14,514 nt of DNA from positions 1 through 14,514 of the forward strand of contig CAJTOE010000049.1 in the NCBI GenBank assembly GCA_910577805.1, given 5' to 3'. This DNA comes from an uncultured Oscillospiraceae bacterium (GTDB taxonomy: Bacteria; Bacillota; Clostridia; Oscillospirales; Oscillospiraceae). A model generated the notes under the pieces. That model did not search any database. It saw only the letters and a program-made list of their open reading frames with translations, and was not told the origin of the DNA. Position 1 is the stretch's first letter. The number at the start of each line of letters is the position of its first letter. A program made the position numbers and the translations under genes. Below, piece by piece: positions 1-6,446 of the stretch.

Positions 1-1
1 A

Positions 2-1345
2 GCCTATGATTGCGGCAAGCACTACAGCAAAGACAAGGGGTACAGCCTTACGGGTGAGCCCAAAATCAAGCTGGTGGGCGTATACCGATTCAAGCCTGGA
101 CTGGCGGAGGCAACGACCCGGTATTGGTGGGATTACCCATTTAGTTCGATTGAGCGCCAGGATGGGCCGCTGGTCAAAGGCCATTGGAACATCCACGGCC
201 CATTCAATGCCAACGCAGATTATGGTGTCGGCTACGATGTGATCGGCCTGGATGAGATACAGAAAAGCCCCTTCCGTTATTGCATGGCAGAGGAGGCAGA
301 GCGGAAATTCACAAAGTTTCTGCACTTCCTGACCGCCTGCTGTTTCTACCCCCGGCAGATTGAGATGCTGATGAAGGCCGGGATGAGCGACGTGGTCATG
401 GATTTCGTTGAGCGGGGTGTGAAGCATGCCGCAGTCATCAATTGGGACGAGCCGAACCCCTCGAAAGCCTTCGGCTTGAGCCGACAGGACATGAAGACCT
501 TTCTCGGCACGAACCGCGATATTCGGATTTTGGAGCTGCACAAGCGGCTGAAGGGCCGTGCTTCGCTGGCACAGTGTGCGGAGTGGATGAGGAATGGTCT
601 GAACATTCAGAAAACCTTCTCTGCCGCAAAGAAGTGGAACCTGCCCCCGGAAAAGCTGATCCGATATCTGGACGGCTACGTGGGGTGCGCCCAGTACGGT
701 GGCATGAGCAGCCTTGGATCGGCCTTGCGGTTCTGGGAGGACTACCTTACCGCCGCCGAGGCCATGGGCTACCAGCTCCACCGGGAGAATGTATTGCTCC
801 CCCGGTACCTGGGGACGGCTCACGATAATGCAACTGGACAGCACCGAGCCAGACTGGAGCGGGAACGGGAGCGTCAGCAGAAGGCTGAACAGGCCGAGCG
901 TGAGCGTCAGGCCCGTCTGGCGGAAGAGCGGTATGATGAGCGCCGCCTGAAGCTGGAGAAAAAGTACGGCTTTGCCATGAGCGGCTATGTAATCCGGGCG
1001 CCTCTTGGCAAGGACGAAATTCTGGCCGAGGCCCGAAAGCTCCAGCACTGCGTGGGCGGCTACGCTGACCGCCATATCCAGGGGAAAACGACCATCCTTT
1101 TCATGCGGAAGGTCAAGAAGCCGGACGAGCCGTGGCTGACCATTGAGATAAATGGCAACAAGCTGGTTCAAATCCATGGCTACAAGAACGAGGGTGTACA
1201 TACCACCAAAGGGCGCTTTGCCCCTGATCCGAGGGAGGTCTACCGGGAGTTCCTGGACACCTGGCTGGACTGGCTGAAAAAAGGCAGTAAACGCGATAAG
1301 CAGGGCAATCCCAAATTGCCCAAGAAGAAAGGAGCAGCAGCATGA
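2..1345 (+). CDS. PcfJ-like protein, 5' end cut by window edge
   Basis: The reading frame is open from base 2 (residues AYDCGKHYSKDKG...) to a TAA-free end at TGA 1343-1345, so the true start lies upstream. A GTG at 74 is only an internal codon. The 447 visible residues end in a region typical of the PcfJ-like family (named after a protein of the enterococcal pCF10 plasmid): LQHCVGGYADRH starting near residue 347, followed by a T-I-L-F-M-R strand, a PWLTIEI strand and a VQIHGYKNEG loop. Before it, about residues 276-315, lies a highly charged Arg/Glu/Gln helix, probably coiled coil. The family is frequent on Firmicute phages and conjugative elements, but its biochemical role is not known. The last bases overlap the next start (ATGA), suggesting translational coupling. 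Family assignment is firm; function is unknown. Confidence 0.85.
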   Translation, partial: AYDCGKHYSKDKGYSLTGEPKIKLVGVYRFKPGLAEATTRYWWDYPFSSIERQDGPLVKGHWNIHGPFNANADYGVGYDVIGLDEIQKSPFRYCMAEEAERKFTKFLHFLTACCFYPRQIEMLMKAGMSDVVMDFVERGVKHAAVINWDEPNPSKAFGLSRQDMKTFLGTNRDIRILELHKRLKGRASLAQCAEWMRNGLNIQKTFSAAKKWNLPPEKLIRYLDGYVGCAQYGGMSSLGSALRFWEDYLTAAEAMGYQLHRENVLLPRYLGTAHDNATGQHRARLERERERQQKAEQAERERQARLAEERYDERRLKLEKKYGFAMSGYVIRAPLGKDEILAEARKLQHCVGGYADRHIQGKTTILFMRKVKKPDEPWLTIEINGNKLVQIHGYKNEGVHTTKGRFAPDPREVYREFLDTWLDWLKKGSKRDKQGNPKLPKKKGAAA

Positions 1346-2547
1346 GCGAAATGGAAGTAACTGAGGGCCAGCTCCTCAGTCAGGACTTTGGGGTGGGAGG
1401 CCCGCCGGCCACCCCTGAACGGACGCTGGGCGTTGTGGAGATGGAAATCCGCGTCATCCAGCACCAGACAGGCCAGGCCATACTGAATGGCGCAATCGAA
1501 ATGGGCCGGCGTTTGGAAGAGGCCAAGGCCATGGTCGGGCATGGCGAGTGGGGCCCCTGGTTGAAGAAGATGGGCTATTCGCAATCCAATGCCAACAACC
1601 TGATGCGCGTTTTCCGGGAATATGGGAGTACCCAACAGAGCCTGTTTGGCGCAGAGTCAAAGTCCCAGACGTTTGGAAGTTTGACCTTTTCCAAAGCACT
1701 GAGCCTGCTGGCCATCCCGGACGAGGAGGAGCGGGAGCGTTTCGTGACCGAGAACGACGTGGAGCACATGAGCGTTCGGGAGCTGAACGAGGCTCTCAAG
1801 GCCAGGAACGAGGCCGAGGATGAGGCCCGCGGACTGCGACAGGAAACGGAGCGGCTCCGGGAGGAACTCGCCGATCAGGCCCAAGTCTACAAGGCCAAGC
1901 TGACCGCTGCCGATGTGGAAACGACCGAGGCCAACAGGAAGGCACGAGAAGCCCAGGAGGCCCTTGATAAGCAGAGGGAGAAGGCCCAGCGGCTCCAGGA
2001 TGCCTTGAGCGAGGCCAACACCTCCGCCCAGGCCGCCGAGGAGGAGCACACGCGCTTGGCGCAGGAGCTGGAGGAACTCCGCAGCCGGCCCGCCGAGGCG
2101 GACACGGCGGCGGTGGAGGCCGCCCGGCAGGCGGCCATCGCCGAGATGACAGAGAAGGTGGATAAGGCCAAGGACGCCAAGAAAAAGGCCGAGGAAAAGC
2201 GCAGGGCTGCCGAGGAGTCCCTGGAGGCCGCCCAGAAGGAACTGGCCGATTTGAAGGCCAAGGGGCCGGAGGTTCGGGAACTCACCCAGGCGGAAAAGGA
2301 CGCTCTGACCGCCAGCGCGGTGGAACAGGCCAGGGCCGAGGATGCCGAGCAGATCCGTGACCTGAAAAAGAAACTGGCCGCAGCCGATCCCAATGTGGCG
2401 GAGTTCAAGGTACGGGTTGACTCTTGGCAGAAGGGCTATCTGGAGATGATGAAGGCCATTGATCGCATTGCCCAAGACGATGTAAAACAGGCGGCCAGAA
2501 ATCTTGTGAAGGCCGCGCTGGAGCAGATGGGGGGTGGTGCCGCATGA
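1342..2547 (+). CDS. DUF3102 domain protein with long coiled coil
   Basis: This 401-residue protein starts at an ATG overlapping the previous stop; AAAGGAG lies 7 bases upstream. Residues about 28-95 (LGVVEMEIRVI, then GRRLEEAKAMVGHGEWGPWL and SNANNLMRVFREYG) match the DUF3102 pattern, a helical phage/plasmid domain resembling the DNA-binding parts of ParB-like proteins. Residues about 145-335 are almost entirely Ala/Glu/Lys/Arg-rich heptad-like sequence and should form a long coiled coil. The C-terminal 50 residues (VRVDSWQKGYLEMMKAIDRI...) look like a compact helical end. The protein has no membrane segment or signal peptide, so it is cytoplasmic. A role in DNA organisation or as a structural scaffold is inference. 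It overlaps the broken helicase start by the ATGA motif. Confidence 0.85.
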   Translation: MSEMEVTEGQLLSQDFGVGGPPATPERTLGVVEMEIRVIQHQTGQAILNGAIEMGRRLEEAKAMVGHGEWGPWLKKMGYSQSNANNLMRVFREYGSTQQSLFGAESKSQTFGSLTFSKALSLLAIPDEEERERFVTENDVEHMSVRELNEALKARNEAEDEARGLRQETERLREELADQAQVYKAKLTAADVETTEANRKAREAQEALDKQREKAQRLQDALSEANTSAQAAEEEHTRLAQELEELRSRPAEADTAAVEAARQAAIAEMTEKVDKAKDAKKKAEEKRRAAEESLEAAQKELADLKAKGPEVRELTQAEKDALTASAVEQARAEDAEQIRDLKKKLAAADPNVAEFKVRVDSWQKGYLEMMKAIDRIAQDDVKQAARNLVKAALEQMGGGAA

Positions 2548-2597
2548 CAGCCCAGGGTAAGGGGTTCGGATTCCTTTTTGAGATGGGCTGTGGTTAG
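2544..2597 (+). pseudogene. N-terminal fragment of SNF2 helicase, stopped inside Walker A
   Basis: The ATG overlaps the DUF3102 stop (ATGA), as at most junctions of this operon, and encodes MTAQGKGFGFLFEMGCG before TAG 2595-2597. The downstream helicase continues in the -1 frame with LGKTLTAIATVGAG. Removing five bases restores a canonical SNF2 motif I: dropping 2594-2598 gives EMGCGKT, and dropping 2589-2593 gives EMGLGKT. The fragment is therefore the original gene start cut off by a frameshift. It also lacks the 20-30 residues with a conserved Tyr-Gln that usually precede motif I in SNF2 proteins, so the 5' end may have been shortened as well. Confidence 0.7.
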
Positions 2598-2641
2598 GCA
2601 AGACCCTGACGGCTATCGCCACGGTCGGGGCTGGGTACCAG

Positions 2642-3910
2642 ATGGGCATGGTCAAGAAGGTGCTGATCGTGGCACCCACCAGCGTCTGCGCCGTCTGGCC
2701 GAAGGAATTCAACGACTACGCCGATTTCAAGTACACCGTCAAGGTGCTGCTCGGTGACAAGAAATCCCGCATCAAGGCACTGGATGACCTGGACAAGTTC
2801 CCCTTTGAGGCGCTGAAGGTGGCCGTCATCAATTACGAGTCCACCTGGCGGGAGGACATCTTCGACAGGCTCCTGGCCTTTGACGCCGACCTCATCATAG
2901 CCGATGAGAGCCAGCGCATCAAGACCCATGACGCTGCCCAGAGCAAAGCCATGCACCAGCTGGGGGACAAGGCCCGGTACAAGCTGATCCTCTCCGGTAC
3001 CCCGGTGCAGAACGAGGCGGTGGACATCTTCAGCCAGTATCGCTTCCTCGACCCCACCATCTTCGGTATGAATTTCTACGCCTTCCGGGGGCGGTACTGT
3101 GTGATGGGCGGGTTCAACCGCAAGCAGATCGTGCAGTACCGCGACCTGGACGCCCTGATCAAAAAGGAACACAGCATCGCCTACCGGGTGACCAAGGAGG
3201 AGGCCCTCGACCTGCCGGAGCAGACTTTTGAGAACAGGTACATCACCCTCAGCAAAAAGGAGCGGAACATCTACGATAAGCTCCGGCGGGACAGCTTCGC
3301 CGAGCTGGACGGCGGCGGCACCATCACGGCCACCACAGTCCTCACCAAGCTGCTCCGGCTCCAGCAGTTCACCGGGGGGTTCCTGGTGGAGGACGATGCC
3401 GCAAGGCCCCAGCTGGTCAGCCGGGGCAAGCTGGACGCCCTGGCCGACATCCTCCAGGACTATGTGGTGGAAGGAAAGAAAAAGCTGGTCATCTTCGCCC
3501 GGTTCATCCCGGAGGTGATGGAGATCATCAAGCTGGCGGGCGACATCGCCGGCAAGCACGGGATGAAGACGGTGGCCATCTACGGGGACATCAAGAAGGA
3601 GCTGCGGGGCGATATCGTCCAGCAGTTCCAGACGGACCCGGACACCATGGTCTTTGTGGGCCAGATCGACACCGCCGGGACCGGCATCACCCTGACGGCG
3701 GCGGACACCTGCGTGTACTACTCGGAGAACTTCAACTACGCCACCTACGAGCAGAGCCTCAGCCGCATTCACCGCATCGGCCAACGGCACCCCTGCACAT
3801 ACATCCACCTGGTGGCCGAGAAGACGGTGGATGAGCTGATTCTGAAGTCGCTGGCCGCCAAGGAAGACCTGGCGAAGACCATCGTGGATGACTGGCGGCA
3901 ATTCTTTTAG
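2642..3910 (+). CDS. SNF2-family helicase, Walker A lost from the intact frame
   Basis: The intact 422-residue frame holds most SNF2/superfamily 2 motifs. These are VLIVAPTSVCAVWPKEF (motif Ia, residues 7-23), DLIIADESQRIK (motif II, a DEAH-type box with DESQ), LILSGTPVQNEAVDIF (motif III), KLVIFARF and IYGD in the second RecA-like lobe, DTAGTGITLTAAD (motif V) and QSLSRIHRIGQ (motif VI). In phages such proteins act as ATP-driven DNA translocases in replication or recombination. ATG 2642 is the first start in this frame. Motif I (GKT, encoded at 2597-2605) lies upstream of it, after an in-frame TGA at 2579-2581. No good ribosome binding site precedes 2642. As written the product cannot bind ATP normally and is probably inactive, unless the frameshift is a sequencing error or is bypassed. 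The family call is firm; functionality is doubtful. Confidence 0.8.
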   Translation: MGMVKKVLIVAPTSVCAVWPKEFNDYADFKYTVKVLLGDKKSRIKALDDLDKFPFEALKVAVINYESTWREDIFDRLLAFDADLIIADESQRIKTHDAAQSKAMHQLGDKARYKLILSGTPVQNEAVDIFSQYRFLDPTIFGMNFYAFRGRYCVMGGFNRKQIVQYRDLDALIKKEHSIAYRVTKEEALDLPEQTFENRYITLSKKERNIYDKLRRDSFAELDGGGTITATTVLTKLLRLQQFTGGFLVEDDAARPQLVSRGKLDALADILQDYVVEGKKKLVIFARFIPEVMEIIKLAGDIAGKHGMKTVAIYGDIKKELRGDIVQQFQTDPDTMVFVGQIDTAGTGITLTAADTCVYYSENFNYATYEQSLSRIHRIGQRHPCTYIHLVAEKTVDELILKSLAAKEDLAKTIVDDWRQFF

Positions 3911-3924
3911 AGGGAGGTACATCT

Positions 3925-4149
3925 GTGAGTAAGAAAACGAAGCTCTGCCCCTTCAGGAAGGTGGCCGAGCGGGAAAGCAATGACATAACTGGCAGGGCAA
4001 TCGAACGGGAGCGGTTTCAGCCCTGCGTCGGGCACAAGTGCATGGCCTATGTGTACACGCTCTCGTTCATGGCCAAGGGCACCGGGAGCAACCCGGACAA
4101 TTGGGGGTGCGCCCGGTTGCTGAAGGGAGGCACTGACAATAGGGCCTGA
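3925..4149 (+). CDS. Small four-cysteine protein, phage hypothetical
   Basis: This 74-residue protein uses a GTG start with AGGGAGG 7 bases upstream, 14 bases after the helicase stop. It has cysteines at 8, 34, 39 and 62, in the contexts LCPFRK, PCVGHKC and WGCARLL. That spacing suggests one metal (zinc or iron-sulfur) site. Short proteins beginning K-x-K-L-C-P-F-R-K with this spacing are common small hypotheticals in Firmicute phages. The function is unknown. The 3' end contains the ribosome binding site of the following gene. Confidence 0.7.
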   Translation: MSKKTKLCPFRKVAERESNDITGRAIERERFQPCVGHKCMAYVYTLSFMAKGTGSNPDNWGCARLLKGGTDNRA

Positions 4150-4177
4150 AGGCCAAACCGCTCACGCCTGCTACATC

Positions 4178-4525
4178 ATGCAGAACGGTGAACCTGTGGC
4201 CCGGTTCGAGGCCAACAACATCGGGGAGCTGACGATCACCCTTGAAGGGGAGTGCGAGAGCGCAGAGGCACTGATCATCGGGGCCATTGGCCCGATGGCC
4301 TTTGAGATGGCCGTCAAGCTCCCCAAGGAGTGGCGCTGTGGCTCCAGGAAGCGGTTCGTCAAACTCCTGATGAGCTATGGGTGCAGTCGGAACGATGCCA
4401 ATGAGATAGCGGCCATCGTTTCGGCCCCGGTAGGGCAACGATCTTACCAGGAATTATTCTTTGACGCGATGGCGCTCTTTGCGGAGCGTGCCACAAGAAA
4501 GGATGAGGAACATGGCACTGATTGA
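4178..4525 (+). CDS. Hypothetical protein, start codon uncertain
   Basis: This 115-residue protein of unknown family begins MQNGEPVARFEANNIGELTITLEGE, apparently a beta-rich N-terminal part, followed by a helical Ala-rich segment and a basic stretch (CGSRKRFVKLL). The open frame extends back to 4124. A good ribosome binding site (AAGGGAGG, 4123-4130) sits 8 bases before an ATA codon at 4139-4141, while no such site precedes ATG 4178. The true start may therefore be ATA 4139, adding 13 residues, or an ATG mutated to ATA there. The gene overlaps the next one by 14 bases, consistent with one operon. I do not recognise a domain. Confidence 0.65.
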   Translation: MQNGEPVARFEANNIGELTITLEGECESAEALIIGAIGPMAFEMAVKLPKEWRCGSRKRFVKLLMSYGCSRNDANEIAAIVSAPVGQRSYQELFFDAMALFAERATRKDEEHGTD

Positions 4526-4946
4526 CATGATCAAGAACTACCAGGCCCTTCTGGATCGGAAGGATGAGCTGTCCGAGCAGACCAAGGCCAACAACGCCGC
4601 CATCGAGGCGGCGAAGGCGGAGATCACCCAGCAGATGGTGGACGAGGACATCCCCCGCATCTCCACCGGCGGCTACTGCTTCACCCTGACCGCCAAGACA
4701 TCCTACACCAAGCGGTCTGAGGAGGAGCTGGCCGAGGGCGGTCTGAACTTCCTGGATGTCCTCCGGGAGGAGGGCCTGGGGGACATCATCGTGGAGAAGG
4801 TGGACCCCCGCACCCTCCAGTCCACCATCAAGGACTATGTGGAGGAGCACGGGGAGCTGAGCGAGGGACTGGACTCCGTGATCCGTAGCTACGAGTATAA
4901 CGACATCACCCGGAGGAAGGAATCGGCGGGGAGGAAGAAGAAATGA
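4512..4946 (+). CDS. Hypothetical coiled-coil protein, vaguely Gp157-like
   Basis: Residues 5-45 (MIKNYQALLDRKDELSEQTKANNAAIEAAKAEITQ, split here by function: a heptad-like helix) form a probable coiled coil. A short beta segment (ISTGGYCFTLTAKTSYTK) and a C-terminal helical part ending in a basic tail ESAGRKKK follow. The arrangement of an N-terminal coiled coil and a small beta domain recalls the Siphovirus Gp157 family, but I see no diagnostic motif, so this is only an analogy. ATG 4512 is chosen over 4461 or 4503 because AAAGGA lies 8 bases upstream and the upstream extension is out-of-character sequence overlapping the previous gene. The length is 144 residues. Position next to a putative ssDNA-binding protein suggests a recombination or replication role (inference). 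Confidence 0.75.
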   Translation: MALIDMIKNYQALLDRKDELSEQTKANNAAIEAAKAEITQQMVDEDIPRISTGGYCFTLTAKTSYTKRSEEELAEGGLNFLDVLREEGLGDIIVEKVDPRTLQSTIKDYVEEHGELSEGLDSVIRSYEYNDITRRKESAGRKKK

Positions 4947-5437
4947 GCGAGAAATACGAGCAGATGGAGCTCGACACCCGCCCTCTGCTGCAGGCCGCCA
5001 TCGAGGACTTGACTCAGTCTGCCATCACCAATACCGGCCAGCTGATCAAGGAACACCACCGTCAGGTGGCCCAAGAGACCATGACCGCCCCGCCCTATGT
5101 GCGCAACCGCCACGAGGCTTACGGGATCGCAGCCGAGCAGCTGGCGAAGATCACCGGCGCGGTCAAGTCCATCAAGGACGACACCGGCGCCCTGCTGGGC
5201 ACCCTGGCCGATCCCAACTTCAACGCCATCGATGCCACCAGCTCCATCGTAAACAGCACTGTACACGCCGCCTATGTCCTGCTGGTGGCCGCCGCCGAGA
5301 TGCGGCGCACCCTGGACAACCTCTACACGGTGGAGAACACCGGCCGGGATGAGACCACTCCGCTGGAGGAGCTGGCCGAGGCCGCATTCCAAGAAGCTGA
5401 ACCCGCCGACGCCGGCGAACATGAAATGGAGGAATAA
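4943..5437 (+). CDS. Hypothetical protein, helical
   Basis: This 164-residue protein starts at an ATG overlapping the previous stop (ATGA) with GAGGAAG 7-8 bases upstream. The sequence is predominantly helical and acidic. A central segment VNSTVHAAYVLLVAAAEMRRTL is hydrophobic, but interrupted by charge and more likely a buried helix than a membrane span. The C-terminus is very acidic (EEAFQEAEPADAGEHEMEE style). No family is recognised. It sits 3 bases before the putative ssDNA-binding gene and is very likely co-translated with it. Confidence 0.75.
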   Translation: MSEKYEQMELDTRPLLQAAIEDLTQSAITNTGQLIKEHHRQVAQETMTAPPYVRNRHEAYGIAAEQLAKITGAVKSIKDDTGALLGTLADPNFNAIDATSSIVNSTVHAAYVLLVAAAEMRRTLDNLYTVENTGRDETTPLEELAEAAFQEAEPADAGEHEMEE

Positions 5438-5440
5438 ACT

Positions 5441-6337
5441 ATGGCAGACAAGAAGAACAGCACCGCCCTGGCCACGATGGACAGTTTCGCCATCGCCAAC
5501 CGCTACGAGGGCATCGACCCGGAGCTCCTGGCCGAGCTGAAGGATGAGATGGAGGACCTGGACCCGGAGAGCGGCATCACCTGCCGCCAGATCAAGGTCC
5601 CCAGCGGCGGCGGTATCGCCTACGAGGTCCAGGGCGAGGAGGAGGGTGACGCCGACCCCATGAAGGAGATCCTGGGCGTCATCGTGTTCACCCACCGCCT
5701 GAGCGGGTACTGGCCCGGCTCCTTCGGATCCGCCAAGGATGCCAAGGACAAGATCCCCGTCTGCTCCAGCATGGACGGCAAGACCGCCGTGTGGACGGAG
5801 ACCGGGGAGATGCGCACGTGCGAGACCTGCCCCTACAACCAGTACGGCACCGGCACGGATGACAAGGGCAACCCCAGCAAGGGTAAGGCGTGCAAGAATA
5901 TGCGCCGCATCTACCTGCTGATGGACGGCGACCCCAACTTCTACCTGCTGTCGGTACCGCCCACCTCCATCAAGGATGTGAACAAGCAGCTGGCGAAGAT
6001 TCTGGCCAGCGGGACGCCCTACACGGGGATGATCGTGAGCCTCACCTTGGAGAAGGCCCAGAACAGCAACGGTGTGGCCTACAGCAAGGTGGTCATCAAG
6101 AAGAAGGGCCTCCTGTCCCCGGCCGCCGCCGCCAGGGTGATCCAGCTCCGCAACGAGATCAAGGCTCAATATCAGAGCATGGCCCTCACCCTGGATGACT
6201 ACACCGCCGCCCCGGAGCGGGGCCGGGGGGTGGACGTCACCCCGGACGATGCCGAGATGGAGGCACTCAACGGCACTGGCGCCTTCGAGGAGGCCCCGCC
6301 CCACGATGATGGGGACGCTCCGCTGCCCTTCGCGTAA
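5441..6337 (+). CDS. Putative ssDNA-binding protein with four-Cys site and acidic tail
   Basis: This 298-residue protein starts at ATG 5441, with AATGGAGG about 9 bases upstream inside the previous gene. Residues about 45-235 look like a folded beta-rich domain (GGIAYEV, GVIVFTHRLSGYW, FYLLSVPPTSIKDVN, YTGMIVSLTLEKAQNSNGVAYSKVVIKKKG). A probable zinc site is formed by Cys108, Cys127, Cys130 and Cys151 (CETCPYNQYGTG, then GKACKN). The C-terminal 60 residues are acidic and end DDGDAPLPFA, close to the acidic-LPF tip of bacterial SSB proteins that recruits partner enzymes. The tail, the position between recombination-type genes and the primase-helicase, and the beta-rich core suggest a phage ssDNA-binding or annealing protein. 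This is inference, not a recognised family match. Confidence 0.7.
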   Translation: MADKKNSTALATMDSFAIANRYEGIDPELLAELKDEMEDLDPESGITCRQIKVPSGGGIAYEVQGEEEGDADPMKEILGVIVFTHRLSGYWPGSFGSAKDAKDKIPVCSSMDGKTAVWTETGEMRTCETCPYNQYGTGTDDKGNPSKGKACKNMRRIYLLMDGDPNFYLLSVPPTSIKDVNKQLAKILASGTPYTGMIVSLTLEKAQNSNGVAYSKVVIKKKGLLSPAAAARVIQLRNEIKAQYQSMALTLDDYTAAPERGRGVDVTPDDAEMEALNGTGAFEEAPPHDDGDAPLPFA

Positions 6338-6345
6338 ACCACATA

Positions 6346-6377
6346 GGGCTGGTGCCGCCAACCGGCTGTGCCAGCCC
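6346..6377 (+). promoter_or_regulatory. Hairpin in primase-helicase leader
   Basis: Nine bases after the 298-residue gene stops, GGGCTGG (6346-6352) pairs perfectly with CCAGCCC (6371-6377). Inside, GCCG (6354-6357) pairs with CGGC (6363-6366) around a 5-base loop. No T-run follows, so it is not a normal terminator. It may protect the mRNA 5' or 3' end, or tune translation of the mini-ORF and primase downstream. Confidence 0.45.
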
Positions 6378-6401
6378 ACAATACACAATGGGAGCGCCAG
6401 A

Positions 6402-6446
6402 ATGAACATTTTACAATGGACGGGCGGTGATGATGCATGGCGGTAA
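6402..6446 (+). CDS. 14-codon mini-ORF overlapping the primase start
   Basis: ATG 6402 is preceded by GGGAG at 6390-6394 (7-base spacing) and encodes MNILQWTGGDDAWR, stopping at TAA 6444-6446. The primase-helicase ATG (6437) lies inside it in another frame, 9 bases before its stop. Ribosomes finishing the peptide could restart on the primase, so it may serve as a leader peptide or coupling device. It is too short to judge by composition, and the support is the ribosome binding site and the overlap only. Confidence 0.35.
   Translation: MNILQWTGGDDAWR

Noticed and set aside
2592..2599. GGTTAGGC in the broken Walker A equals part of the downstream repeat
   Set aside because: The octamer also occurs twice at 9151-9170, but an 8-base match is likely to be chance, and no flanking repeat sequence is shared.
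2575..2600. Programmed -1 ribosomal frameshift in the SNF2 gene
   Set aside because: No X-XXY-YYZ slippery heptamer fits. A slip at the nearby T-run meets TGA at 2579-2581 at once. A five-base insertion explains the pattern better, though reads should decide.
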